Shown: in pieces, positions 1 to 7,941 of the stretch
Layout: the number at the start of each line of letters is the position of its first letter
Position numbering within the stretch: position 1 is the stretch's first letter
From: Planctomycetota bacterium
Lineage (GTDB): Bacteria > Planctomycetota > Planctomycetia > Planctomycetales > Planctomycetaceae
Assembly (NCBI GenBank): GCA_016872645.1
Contig: VGZH01000015.1
Location: 1 to 64,000, forward strand
Length of the DNA stretch: 64,000 nt
Direction of reading: 5' to 3'
Program-made: the position numbers and the translations under genes
The notes under the pieces: generated by a model
What the model was told of the DNA's origin: nothing
The model's database searches: none
Seen by the model: the letters and a program-made list of their open reading frames with translations, nothing else

Positions 1-207
1 GGCTCGATCGGCGATTTGTTGCGGCGAAAGGTCTTCGCAGCGCAGGTCGAGGCGGCCGGTCAAACTCGGATGCACCGACGTAATCGGCGGCGAACCGTCT
101 TGCCGGCTGGTCACCGCAGTGATTTTCGCCTGCGGATGCCGCAACAGAATCTTGATCAGCTCCAGAGCCGTGTATCCGGACGCTCCGACGATCGCGACGC
201 GAACCAT
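1..207 (-). CDS. argC: N-acetyl-gamma-glutamyl-phosphate reductase, N-terminal part (runs off window)
   Basis: The first 69 codons read on the minus strand from an ATG at 205-207. The product is predicted to reduce N-acetyl-glutamyl-phosphate to the semialdehyde with NADPH, the third step of arginine synthesis, in the cytoplasm. The visible part begins [18 protein letters not shown], the typical ArgC N-terminus with the nucleotide-binding GASGYT loop at residues 8-13. It then shows the AVTSRQ and HPSLTG-type segments of the Rossmann domain. The catalytic Cys domain lies outside the window. The next gene toward higher coordinates is a pseudogene on the other strand, so no operon partner is visible. 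The identification rests on the start region only but is a strong match from memory. Confidence 0.88.
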   Translation of the reverse strand, partial: MVRVAIVGASGYTALELIKILLRHPQAKITAVTSRQDGSPPITSVHPSLTGRLDLRCEDLSPQQIADRA

Positions 208-515
208 GACCGAACAACCTTTCGTGAGTGACCGTATCAGGGAGGGGCAGGGATTCTACGGCCAAGGCCGACGGACAAAAAGACGCTGGACGCGATTTGA
301 CTCCGGCCCGCTGGGACCCAGGTTTCAGCAGTCAGTCCCGCCGCCAAAAACCCTGATGGCTCGGAGCTGGCGCAGTGAATCACAACTTACGGTCGCGGCA
401 TGGAAAGCTGGAAGTTTCTAGGGGATCATGCCGCGTTTCTTTCCATGCGCTGGGGGCAACAGCAGAGCGTCCATCGGAGGAGCCCTCGGACGGCTCAAAG
501 CGAGGTTCGGCGGGA
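208..515. other. Non-coding stretch upstream of argC
   Basis: About 300 bases between the argC start and the prepilin remnant. It should hold the argC promoter and leader. I could not pick out a convincing -35/-10 pair, terminator hairpin or coding frame with recognisable protein features. Confidence 0.4.
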
Positions 516-775
516 TTGAGGTACGTCTCTGAACTGTTTTCCAACCAATCAATTCCGGTTCCGACGGGCCTCACGCTGGTTGATCTGCTGATTGCCGTGA
601 CGCTCGTTGGGCTGATAGCAACCGTGGTCTTGCCAACGATGAATTCGGTAAGCCGTACCGTGTCGCTGGAGGTGATGGCCCGCTCGTGTGCCGTCTGCCG
701 TCGAATCTCGTCACGGCCACGAACGACCCTTCCGGTTATCGCTGGCAAGTTCCCTTCTGGCGAGATATGCCGTAG
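516..775 (+). pseudogene. Type II secretion pseudopilin/prepilin-like gene, frameshifted remnant
   Basis: The frame from a possible TTG at 516 carries a type IV prepilin-like N-terminus. A Gly at 567-569 is followed by LTLVDLLIAVTLVGLIATVV, the usual cleavage site plus hydrophobic helix, with Asp where most pilins have Glu at +5. Homology-like sequence then continues in a different frame at about 700-775 (NDPSGYRWQVPFW) and stops at TAG 773-775, so at least one frameshift is present and the C-terminal domain is missing. An intact protein would be a minor (GspH-like) pseudopilin in the inner membrane. No secretion or pilus genes are nearby. It is best read as a decayed orphan. Confidence 0.55.
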
Positions 776-891
776 GTCCAAGGCCCTGTCCGACCGAATC
801 GACCGGCGCAATCGTCTTTCTCAGCAAAGTATCGCCACGATTGACCGAGGCTCAGGTCTCTTGCCGATTCTCTTCGTGTGGGAGCCTCCTC

Positions 892-1443
892 ATGCGAAAG
901 ACAGTCGCGCAATTGATGTCGGTGGACTTCGTCACGGTGACGGCTCACATGTCGCTGGAGGATGCACTGAGTCTGCTGATTGAGGCCGACGCGACCGAGC
1001 TGTGCGTCGTCGATCTCCAAGATCACTTCGAAGGGATCGTCACCGATTTTGACCTGCTGAAATCCCACATCTACGGCCAACTCACTGGCCAACTTGTCGG
1101 CTCATTGATCAGTCGCGCCGTGACGGTCTTGTCCGCTGACACGCTGATTGAGATCGCCGTCCCGATGTTCCGCGACGGCAGTTGCTCGCGAGCCTACGTC
1201 TGCCGCGATGGCCGACTGCTCGGACGCCTGTCGCGCACCAACGTGCTCAGGCATCTGGCTCAAGCTGAATGGGAGATCTCTTCCAAAGCGAGTCGCCTTG
1301 TCCGGGTCACCTCGAGTGGGGGACTGGTTTCGACAATTGAGGCTCAAGAGACAACACCGCGTGCTCCACAATTCATGACGCCACAGCCGACGTCCGTGCT
1401 CGGTGGGATTTGTGTCGCAGCCCCAACGCCTTCTTGTCGCTGA
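892..1443 (+). CDS. CBS-domain pair protein
   Basis: A 183-residue protein starting at ATG 892 (MRKTVAQLMS), just after a GGGAGCC stretch that may act as a weak ribosome site. Two CBS motifs are visible. The first covers roughly residues 1-62 (FVTVTAHMSLEDALSLL, then GIVTDFDLL) and the second roughly 65-125 (AVTVLSADTLIEIAV, then GRLLGRLSRTNVL). Paired CBS domains form a Bateman module that usually binds adenine nucleotides and acts as a sensor or regulator; here no effector domain is attached. The last 50 residues show no known domain. The open frame continues upstream to 688, but that part overlaps the decayed pilin and has no domain features, so the start at 892 is preferred. The protein is probably cytoplasmic and its partner is unknown. 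Confidence 0.72.
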   Translation: MRKTVAQLMSVDFVTVTAHMSLEDALSLLIEADATELCVVDLQDHFEGIVTDFDLLKSHIYGQLTGQLVGSLISRAVTVLSADTLIEIAVPMFRDGSCSRAYVCRDGRLLGRLSRTNVLRHLAQAEWEISSKASRLVRVTSSGGLVSTIEAQETTPRAPQFMTPQPTSVLGGICVAAPTPSCR

Positions 1444-1578
1444 ACCGAACAGCTCTACTTGTGAGTGCCGTGTGTTTGTTCGTTGAATTCACCGACGTAA
1501 GGAATGCCATCGACCCCTTCTTGTTCACTTCCGTTGCTCAGTTTGGGGTAAATTGCGGCATTTGCTCCTCTGCACAAT

Positions 1579-1818
1579 TTAGGTGGGTGGGACGTAATTC
1601 TCGCCAGTTGCTTTTCCGATAAATTCTGGCTCAGAGAACTCCCAATCATTGGGATCGAAAACATCAGACCAGTCAATTGTAATCTTGTTCGGGTCAGGAG
1701 GAACTGGAGGCTTTGCAGCGTAGACCAAGTTCCCATCTTTGTCATATAGGTCGATGAGCTCTAGCAAGTCTTCAACACTGTTTCTGGTATCTTCGATATC
1801 TGGTTTAATCTTTCTCAT
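1579..1818 (-). CDS. Small acidic protein downstream of ART-like fragment, candidate immunity protein
   Basis: A 79-residue frame with ATG at 1816-1818, overlapping the end of the upstream ART-like frame by 14 bases. By my count 18 of 79 residues are Asp or Glu against 8 Lys or Arg. The middle is Pro-rich (AAKPPVPPDPNK) and is followed by an acidic aromatic segment (WSDVFDPNDWEFSEPEF). I do not recognise the family. Small acidic proteins overlapping the 3' end of a toxin gene are often immunity proteins, and this is the basis of the suggestion. The local base composition is clearly more AT-rich than the rest of the window, which fits acquisition by transfer. It could be a chance frame, but its low-GC codon use resembles that of its upstream neighbour. 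Confidence 0.5.
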   Translation of the reverse strand: MRKIKPDIEDTRNSVEDLLELIDLYDKDGNLVYAAKPPVPPDPNKITIDWSDVFDPNDWEFSEPEFIGKATGENYVPPT

Positions 1819-2086
1819 AGAGACTCTTCACTTGTTCTCGTTCAAAAGCACGTTTAACACCCAACTTCTTTAACTCCTGATGAGACAAGATTTTCACAAC
1901 TCTGTACTTACTAGGCATTCCGACAACTTCCTGCTCACTCTCGAATCCACTCACATTCTCAATCAAGCGTCCTGACTTGGTCTGAATCTTAAACACCAGA
2001 ATTCCTTTTGCAAATTCTTCTGCGGTTTCGGTATGACGAGAAGTGCAATGAGGCATCTTTTCTTTCCAATCTCCGCCAACTCCCAA
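1805..2086 (-). pseudogene. ADP-ribosyltransferase-like toxin C-terminal fragment (5' truncated)
   Basis: The frame stays open from about 2167 down to the stop at 1805. TTG 2084-2086 and ATG 2054-2056 are the only plausible starts and neither looks native. Numbered from the TTG, residues 14-28 (CTSRHTETAEEFAKG) resemble the STS strand and following helix of Arg-Ser-Glu type mono-ADP-ribosyltransferases. Residues 46-67 contain SGF, then ESEQEV, then YRVV, resembling the ARTT loop with the catalytic Glu-X-Glu (EQE, 51-53) and the final strand. The N-terminal domain that would carry the NAD-binding Arg is absent because the frame runs directly into a DUF1501 remnant at about 2140. The DNA is AT-rich. 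Family recognition is from motif order only. An intact homologue would probably be a secreted or polymorphic-toxin effector domain. Confidence 0.5.
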
Positions 2087-2103
2087 AGCCTTGAGACGTT
2101 CTG

Positions 2104-2502
2104 CTAGTTCTGTTGCGTATTTGGGTGTAGGACCGTGTCCCTTGTCATGCAGACGTGCATACCGCCGTCATTACCGAAATTGCCGTTCGTCATCAAACGG
2201 ATGAGCATGAACTGGTCGGCGATGTGAGACAACCGCGGTAGCAACTCGCACAGTTGCATGCCGGGGACCGCCGAAGCGATCGGACTGTAGGGCCCACGGA
2301 TCTCAGCTTCCGGATTTCGATCCAGACCGTCGAGATGACTGGCTTCGCCGTATTGGACCACGAAGATGCAAGATCGCGGACGAGACCTGGGCTGCGACTC
2401 AGCCTGCAAGAGTTGGAGCAGAGTGATCCCCAGCATCCCCAATCCGCCGAGCTGAAAAAGTTCGCGTTGACTCAACTCCGAGCGGGATGGGTGGGTTATC
2501 AT
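2104..2502 (-). pseudogene. DUF1501 family protein, N-terminal remnant
   Basis: About 130 codons from ATG 2500-2502 that read like the first quarter of a DUF1501 protein: an N-terminal LFQLGGLGMLG segment, a degraded catalytic-type motif (YGEASHLDGLDRNPEAE where GG-S-DxxDxKPEAP is usual), then ELLPRLSHIADQF and GGMHVCMT. Homology stops at about 2145, where the ART-like AT-rich segment begins, so about three quarters of the gene is gone. The twin Arg and the DxKP motif are both damaged. It is the first of two DUF1501 wrecks in the window, pointing away from the intact plus-strand array. Confidence 0.75.
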
Positions 2503-2930
2503 CTCCACCACGGGCGGATCTCAGCGTGATTCTGTCATGGAGAAGATTCAAGGTGGCATGGATCGTCTCAGGCAGGAAGTGCCCGGAATACAGTTCTCGG
2601 CTCGAAAGAACTCCCGTTGTGAAGTGGGCACCCTGATGCTTTTCGTTGAGCGGTATCCACCCAAGCGTGTTGAGAATGACCAAGAGAGAAGTGCCCCCGA
2701 AACGTATTCGACAACGCTTGCTCATCGTTCTGTCTCGGTCATGTTTTTGAAAATCTGGTCAGGCCAACAACTCCGACGAAAGTTGACGAATGACCGCGTT
2801 GACTCAGAGCGATTCCGTCAGTCCAATGTGACCTAACCCATCGGGTTTTGCCGATGAGTACCTTGCCCTCCTGATTCGACACGTGCTGCGTCCCCGCCAT
2901 TTTCGGTCATTTGCTCGCCGAGACCGCCAA
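2503..2930. other. Non-coding stretch before the DUF1501 array
   Basis: About 430 bases between a minus-strand DUF1501 remnant and the plus-strand DUF1501 array. A minus-strand frame across it has no recognisable domain. It should contain the promoter for the array beginning at 2931, but I could not assign boxes with confidence. Confidence 0.4.
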
Positions 2931-4283
2931 ATGCTTCCGACAACGCCGACTTCCGAAGGCCGTCGCCGGTTTCTGTCCCGCAGCGGACTGAGCGGCCTAG
3001 GTCTTTTGTGGGCGAACTCTCTGGGTCGGTGTGTTGCTGGCGCAACGACTGGCAAAGCCAAGTCGGTCATCTTGATTTTCAATTGCGGAGCCCCCAGTCA
3101 CATCGACTTGTGGGACTTGAAGCCTCACGCAACCGACACCGTACGCGGGCCGTACAAGCCAATCGCCACCAGCGCTTCCGGCATTGAAATTTCGGAACTG
3201 CTACCACGACTCGCGAAGCATGCTCACCGCTTCTCGATCGTACGCAGCGTGCATCACTCGCACGGCGGGCACAACTCCGGCATGTATTGGTCGATCGTCG
3301 GCCGCCCGTATCCGATGGACAGCACGTTGATCAATCCCAGCCGCAACGACATTCCCAGCTTTGGCACCTTGACCGGTTGGCTGGCTCGACGCGACGGCTA
3401 CAGCGGCGCGCTGCCGCCGTATGTGATCACTCCGGCACCACACTGCGACAGCACCGTGTATCTCACTCCGGGGCAACTGGGCGGCTGTTTGGGAGCGAGC
3501 CACGATCCGTTGGTGCTCAACGCCGATCCGAATGCCGCGAACTTCAGCGTGCCGAATCTCGGTGCCGTTGAAGGAATCAGCTCGCAACGACAGGACAACC
3601 GTCGGTTGCTGCTGGATCAGATTCAGCAACACTGCCAGCCGATCACGGCCAGTAACTCGCAAGACCTCGACATCAATCAATCGAAAGCCTTGTCGCTGGT
3701 CGGGTCCGCGGCCGTGCGCGAGGCGTTTGATCTCACGCGCGAACCGGCCGAAGTCCGCGAGCGATACGGGCGGCACACTTGGGGTCAGTCCCATCTGTTG
3801 GCCCGTCGCTTGATCGAGTCGGGTGTTCGCTTCGTCACGACGGTCAACGGCCAGAGCATCATCTGGGACACGCACGCGGACAACTTTGGCCGCTTGGAAA
3901 AGTCGCTCGTTCCGCCGATGGAGCGAGCGTTTGCGACGCTGCTCGACGATCTTTCCGAACGCGGCCTGCTCGATTCAACGCTGGTGATCTGGATGGGAGA
4001 CTTTGGCCGCACGCCGGTCATCAACGCCGCCGCTGGCCGAGACCATTGGCCGCAGTGCTATTCCATGATTTTGGCTGGCGGCGGCATTCGCGGCGGCCAA
4101 ATCATTGGTGAATCCGACAAGATCGGTGCGGTCCCAAAGTCCCGCCCGATGACTCCGGCAGATATTCACGCCACAGTCTTCACCGCGTTAGGTTATGATC
4201 CGCACGGGATCACCTACCACACCAATGACGGTCGCCCCTGTTTACTCTCCGAAGGGGAGCCGATTCGAGACTTATTGAGTTAG
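2931..4283 (+). CDS. DUF1501 family protein (alkaline-phosphatase-like superfamily), Tat-type N-terminus
   Basis: A 450-residue protein. ATG 2931 is preferred to GTG 2883 because it places the Tat-like RRRFLSRSG at residues 11-19, followed by a hydrophobic stretch. DUF1501 is placed by Pfam in the alkaline-phosphatase-like clan; substrates are unknown. Motifs in order: CGAPSHIDLWDLKP at about 52-65 (candidate Ser nucleophile and metal-binding Asp), RYGRHTWGQSHLLARRLIESG in the middle, WDTH at about 312, DFGRTP at about 356 where most members have EFGRTP, and GRDHW at about 370. It leads a run of four co-oriented DUF1501 genes and the next starts 25 bases on, so co-transcription is likely. No DUF1549/DUF1553 partner is adjacent, unlike the usual arrangement. 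The product is probably exported. Confidence 0.9.
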   Translation: MLPTTPTSEGRRRFLSRSGLSGLGLLWANSLGRCVAGATTGKAKSVILIFNCGAPSHIDLWDLKPHATDTVRGPYKPIATSASGIEISELLPRLAKHAHRFSIVRSVHHSHGGHNSGMYWSIVGRPYPMDSTLINPSRNDIPSFGTLTGWLARRDGYSGALPPYVITPAPHCDSTVYLTPGQLGGCLGASHDPLVLNADPNAANFSVPNLGAVEGISSQRQDNRRLLLDQIQQHCQPITASNSQDLDINQSKALSLVGSAAVREAFDLTREPAEVRERYGRHTWGQSHLLARRLIESGVRFVTTVNGQSIIWDTHADNFGRLEKSLVPPMERAFATLLDDLSERGLLDSTLVIWMGDFGRTPVINAAAGRDHWPQCYSMILAGGGIRGGQIIGESDKIGAVPKSRPMTPADIHATVFTALGYDPHGITYHTNDGRPCLLSEGEPIRDLLS

Positions 4284-4308
4284 AATCTGTTTTACGGGAG
4301 ACAATGCC

Positions 4309-5763
4309 ATGCCGTTGAAAAACAAGATTGCTCACGAAACCCTTTCACGACGGACGGTGATTCAGGCGGGAAGCATCGGCCTGCTTGGATTGGGGATGAA
4401 TCACGTCGCGGCCCTGCGTGCTGCCGACGGGAAGTTGACGACTCTCAGTGGCGGCAGCGCAAAGTCAGTCATCTTTGTCTTTTTGTCCGGCGGACTCACT
4501 CAGCATGACAGCTTCGATCCCAAGCCGGATGCTCCGGCGGGGATTCGCGGTGAGTTCAATCCGATCTCCACACGAACGCCGGGGACGCAGATCTGCGAGC
4601 ACCTCCCGATGCTGGCCGCTCGCAGCGATCAGTGGAGCCTGATTCGCTCGCTGACGACGCCGTACAACGAGCACTCGCAGGGGCACACGTCGATTCTCAC
4701 GGGCCGTACGCCGATGCCACCCGGCTACAATCCCGTGAAACCGCAATCCACGGACTGGCCGTCGATCGCCTCGGTCGTTGGCCACGCGCTGCCGCCGCGA
4801 AACAACAATCTGCCCCCGGCCGTTGTGCTTCCCGAGCGATTGGTGCATCGCGAAGGGCGTGTGATCCCCGGCCAGTTCGGCGGTGAGATGGGGAGCCACC
4901 GCGATCCGTGGTTCATTGAAGCCTCGCCGTATAACTCGAAGTCTTATGGTGCGTACCCGGATTACGAGTTTCATTTCGTGCGGGGTCGCGAGCGAAATCC
5001 GAATCTGAAGTTTCAGTCTCCCAATCTCAGCTTGCCGCAAGGACTCAGTCGCTCACGACTGACCGATCGCGACAGCCTGCGCGGGTTGCTCGACCAGCAA
5101 CGTCACGAATTAGAACAGGCCGCAACGGTCGAATCGTTCGATCGCCATCGCCAAGCCGCGATCTCGTTGCTGACCGACACCAGCGTGCAACGTGCGTTCG
5201 ATGTCCACAACGCTGATCCGCAAACGCTCGACCGATACGGACGGAACGCTTTCGGCTGGTCGCTCCTCATGGCTCGGCAACTGGTGCAGGCGGGAGTGAA
5301 TTTGATCCAAGTGAACCTCGGCAATAACGAATCGTGGGACACGCACGAGAATAATTTCCCGCTGTTGCGCGATTGTTTGCTGCCACCCACCGACCGTGGC
5401 CTCTCGGCGTTGCTCGATGACCTTCAGACGCTGGGTCTACTGGAGGAGACGTTGATCGTGATGTGTGGCGAAATGGGTCGCACTCCGCGAATCAATGCCG
5501 GAGGCGGAGAAAGTAAAGTCGTCGGCCGCGATCATTGGGGAGCCGTCCAATCCGTTTTCATTGCCGGCGGTGGCATCAAGGGAGGCGTCGTGGTGGGAGC
5601 CTCCGACAAAAACGGTGCCTACCCGGCCTCCGATGCGCAACGGCCTGAAAACCTCGCCGCCACCATTTATCACGCCTTGGGAATTCCCGAAACCGCTGCC
5701 TGGAAAGACGAAGTCGATCGTCCGCACCACATCTATCATGGTGAGCCGATCCGGTTTGCCTGA
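4309..5763 (+). CDS. DUF1501 family protein, GGLTQHD subtype
   Basis: A 484-residue protein starting at ATG 4309 after ACGGGAGAC, a good ribosome site. The N-terminus is Tat-like (SRRTVIQAGSIGLLGLG at about 13-29). The catalytic-type motif is GGLTQHDSFDPKP at about 61-73, with Thr at the place of the usual Ser. WDTHENNF falls at about 343, GEMGRTP at about 386 and GRDHWG at about 405. It closely resembles the protein at 17797-19290 in both N-terminus and central region (LIQVNLGNNESWDTH), so the two are recent paralogues or members of one orthologous pair retained together. It is second in the four-gene DUF1501 run, 25 bases after the first and 26 before the third. Function is unknown; the product is predicted to be exported. 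Confidence 0.9.
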   Translation: MPLKNKIAHETLSRRTVIQAGSIGLLGLGMNHVAALRAADGKLTTLSGGSAKSVIFVFLSGGLTQHDSFDPKPDAPAGIRGEFNPISTRTPGTQICEHLPMLAARSDQWSLIRSLTTPYNEHSQGHTSILTGRTPMPPGYNPVKPQSTDWPSIASVVGHALPPRNNNLPPAVVLPERLVHREGRVIPGQFGGEMGSHRDPWFIEASPYNSKSYGAYPDYEFHFVRGRERNPNLKFQSPNLSLPQGLSRSRLTDRDSLRGLLDQQRHELEQAATVESFDRHRQAAISLLTDTSVQRAFDVHNADPQTLDRYGRNAFGWSLLMARQLVQAGVNLIQVNLGNNESWDTHENNFPLLRDCLLPPTDRGLSALLDDLQTLGLLEETLIVMCGEMGRTPRINAGGGESKVVGRDHWGAVQSVFIAGGGIKGGVVVGASDKNGAYPASDAQRPENLAATIYHALGIPETAAWKDEVDRPHHIYHGEPIRFA

Positions 5764-5789
5764 GTTCGATCTCCGGACGAGAGATACGC

Positions 5790-7925
5790 ATGTTTTCCAT
5801 CCTTGACCAATCACTCTCTTCGACCGATCGCGTTGCTCGCCGCGAGTGGCTGCGCGTCGGTGGCTTGAGTGCGCTGGGAGTTTCGCTGCCACACTTGATG
5901 CGAGCGGCCGAGACACCGGCGGTCACACTCGGCCCGGCACCGAAGTTGGCAGGTGAACTCGGCTCGACGTTTGGCAGGGCCAAGAACGTGATCTTCCTCT
6001 GGCTGCAGGGAGGTCCGCCGCAGCATGAGACGTTCGATCCGAAGCCCGATGCGCCAGTCGAGATTCGAGGTTCGTTCCAGCCGATCTCGACCAATGTTCC
6101 TGGCGTTCAATTCTGCGAACTGTTGCCTCGTACCTCGTTCTACGCCGACAAACTGGCTGTCGTGAGATCGCTCTCTACGCGAGACGACAACCACGATGTC
6201 AGCGGTTACTGGTTGTTGACCGGCTATCCCTACGGACCGGGCAGCGCGAGACAGATCAAGCCGAACGATTGGCCGTACTTTGGCTCGATCGTGAAGATGC
6301 TCAAGCCGAGCGAGAAACTGCCGGCTCTGACATCCGTCTGGATTCCGGACATGATGCGGCTGAACGACAACGTGACTCCGGCCGGACAGACAGCAGGGTT
6401 CCTCGGCAAGTTGTGGGAGCCGGAGCGATTCGTCGGTGACCCAGCGTTGCCTGATTACGAAATCGAAGGTCTGAGGCTGATCGGCGACGTCACCAAAATC
6501 CGCGTCGATCGTCGGCGCGATGTGTTGCAGCAATTGGAAAGTCGCTTCGACGAAACGCTGCGCGGCGGATCGGTCGCGGCTTGGGATCGGCTCTCTCAAC
6601 AAGCGTTCGAACTGGTCACCAACGGCGGCGCGCGAGCGGCGTTCGATCTCAGCAAAGAATCGGACAAGACTCGCGATCGCTATGGCCGGTACACGTGGGG
6701 ACAATCTTGCTTGCTGGCTCGGCGGCTGATCGAGGCGGGTGTGCGATTGGTCCACGTCAACTGGGCCCGCGATCCCGGCGACAACGCGGTCGATAATCCG
6801 TTGTGGGACACGCACGCCCTCAACGCCGATCGGCTGCAAGACAATCTCTGCCCGCAATTCGACGTGACGTTCGCCGCGCTGATGGATGATCTGACCGAAC
6901 GCGGCTTGCTCGACGAAACGCTGGTCGTCGTCATCGGCGAATTTGGGCGAACTCCGAAGATCAACGGCAACGGTGGCCGTGACCACTGGGGTCACGTCTT
7001 CAGCTTCGCAATGGCCGGAGCCGGTATCCGTGGCGGACAAGTGATCGGAGCCAGCGACAAGAACGGAGCGTATCCGGCGACGAACCCATTCACCGGTGGC
7101 GACCTGACAGCCACGATGTTTCATCTGCTTGGCATTGATCCCAATGGTTTCTTTCTGGACAACTTGAACCGCCCGCATCCGATCACGAAGGGAGAGCCGA
7201 TCGCGGCCATGCTGAGCAGTTCTGCTTCCAAGATTGAGCTGCGGCAATCCGAAGGCGATCCGTCGCTGGTTCCGCCGTTTGATACCAGCTTGCTGCTGGA
7301 CACGACATTTCAGACCGATCTTCCGTTAGTCCAACCCTCCCCGCCGTCGCGTGACAAAGGTTGGCGGGCTTTTCCGGTTTGGAACAAGGGCGATGCCGCG
7401 GGCTTGGCGGTTCGGAAAGAATCTGGAACCGTCACGATCGGTTTCGGACTGGAAGACGAGGCCGCTGGTGCTGTCATCGCTCAGGGTTCGCGAGCGCTGC
7501 TCGCGCAGGAAATCCGCAACGCACGCGGTGGTCACTATTCGTTGAGCGTCAACGCCACTGGCGTCGGTTCATCCGCCGATGAGTTCGACAAAACTTTTCT
7601 GGCGAACATGGCCTTTCGTCTGGTTCTGTTCCGGTTCCAGAACATCCACAAGGATCCTCGCACGATCAGCGAGTTGGCTTCCATTGAATTCCGTCCATCG
7701 TTCGGAAAAGCCGAGACCTTCAAGTTGGATCGCTTCCTCGGCTCGACAACGCCGGGCGCGAATTTTCCCATCGGAAACGGACTGGGAATCGCGATCGCCG
7801 TCGAAAAAAAGACCCCAGGATCGCTCACACTGCTAAAGAACGAACCACACCGAGCCGCGCTGCGCATTCATTCCGTCACACTCGACTTCAGCCCGCGCCA
7901 ACGGGACGAATCCGTGACCGTGTAA
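5790..7925 (+). CDS. DUF1501 family protein with C-terminal beta-rich extension and altered active-site motif
   Basis: A 711-residue protein, about 230 longer than its neighbours, starting at ATG 5790 after GGACGAGAGA. The N-terminus has ARREWLRVGGLSALGVSLP (about 16-34). The usual GG-(P/A/L)-(S/T)-(Q/H) motif reads GGPPQHETFDPKP at about 74-86: Pro takes the place of the Ser/Thr found in the other intact copies here. WDTH (about 339), GEFGRTP (about 383) and GRDHWG (about 397) are kept. Residues from about 480 to the end form a separate region with alternating hydrophobic strands (GWRAFPVWNKGD, ISELASIEFRPSFG, ALRIHSVTLDFSP), probably a beta-sandwich accessory domain. It is third in the DUF1501 run. 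It may have lost or changed catalysis and become a binding protein; this is inference. Confidence 0.88.
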   Translation: MFSILDQSLSSTDRVARREWLRVGGLSALGVSLPHLMRAAETPAVTLGPAPKLAGELGSTFGRAKNVIFLWLQGGPPQHETFDPKPDAPVEIRGSFQPISTNVPGVQFCELLPRTSFYADKLAVVRSLSTRDDNHDVSGYWLLTGYPYGPGSARQIKPNDWPYFGSIVKMLKPSEKLPALTSVWIPDMMRLNDNVTPAGQTAGFLGKLWEPERFVGDPALPDYEIEGLRLIGDVTKIRVDRRRDVLQQLESRFDETLRGGSVAAWDRLSQQAFELVTNGGARAAFDLSKESDKTRDRYGRYTWGQSCLLARRLIEAGVRLVHVNWARDPGDNAVDNPLWDTHALNADRLQDNLCPQFDVTFAALMDDLTERGLLDETLVVVIGEFGRTPKINGNGGRDHWGHVFSFAMAGAGIRGGQVIGASDKNGAYPATNPFTGGDLTATMFHLLGIDPNGFFLDNLNRPHPITKGEPIAAMLSSSASKIELRQSEGDPSLVPPFDTSLLLDTTFQTDLPLVQPSPPSRDKGWRAFPVWNKGDAAGLAVRKESGTVTIGFGLEDEAAGAVIAQGSRALLAQEIRNARGGHYSLSVNATGVGSSADEFDKTFLANMAFRLVLFRFQNIHKDPRTISELASIEFRPSFGKAETFKLDRFLGSTTPGANFPIGNGLGIAIAVEKKTPGSLTLLKNEPHRAALRIHSVTLDFSPRQRDESVTV

Positions 7926-7941
7926 CCCTGAAAGTCTGGCC

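Noticed and set aside
2399-2725. Minus-strand frame of 108 codons upstream of the DUF1501 remnant
   Set aside because: No domain or signal peptide, and half of it overlaps the DUF1501 remnant in another frame.
5811-7247. Very long minus-strand open frame (478 codons)
   Set aside because: It is antisense to an intact DUF1501 gene, has Arg/His-rich translation with no domain, and arises from the codon bias of GC-rich DNA.
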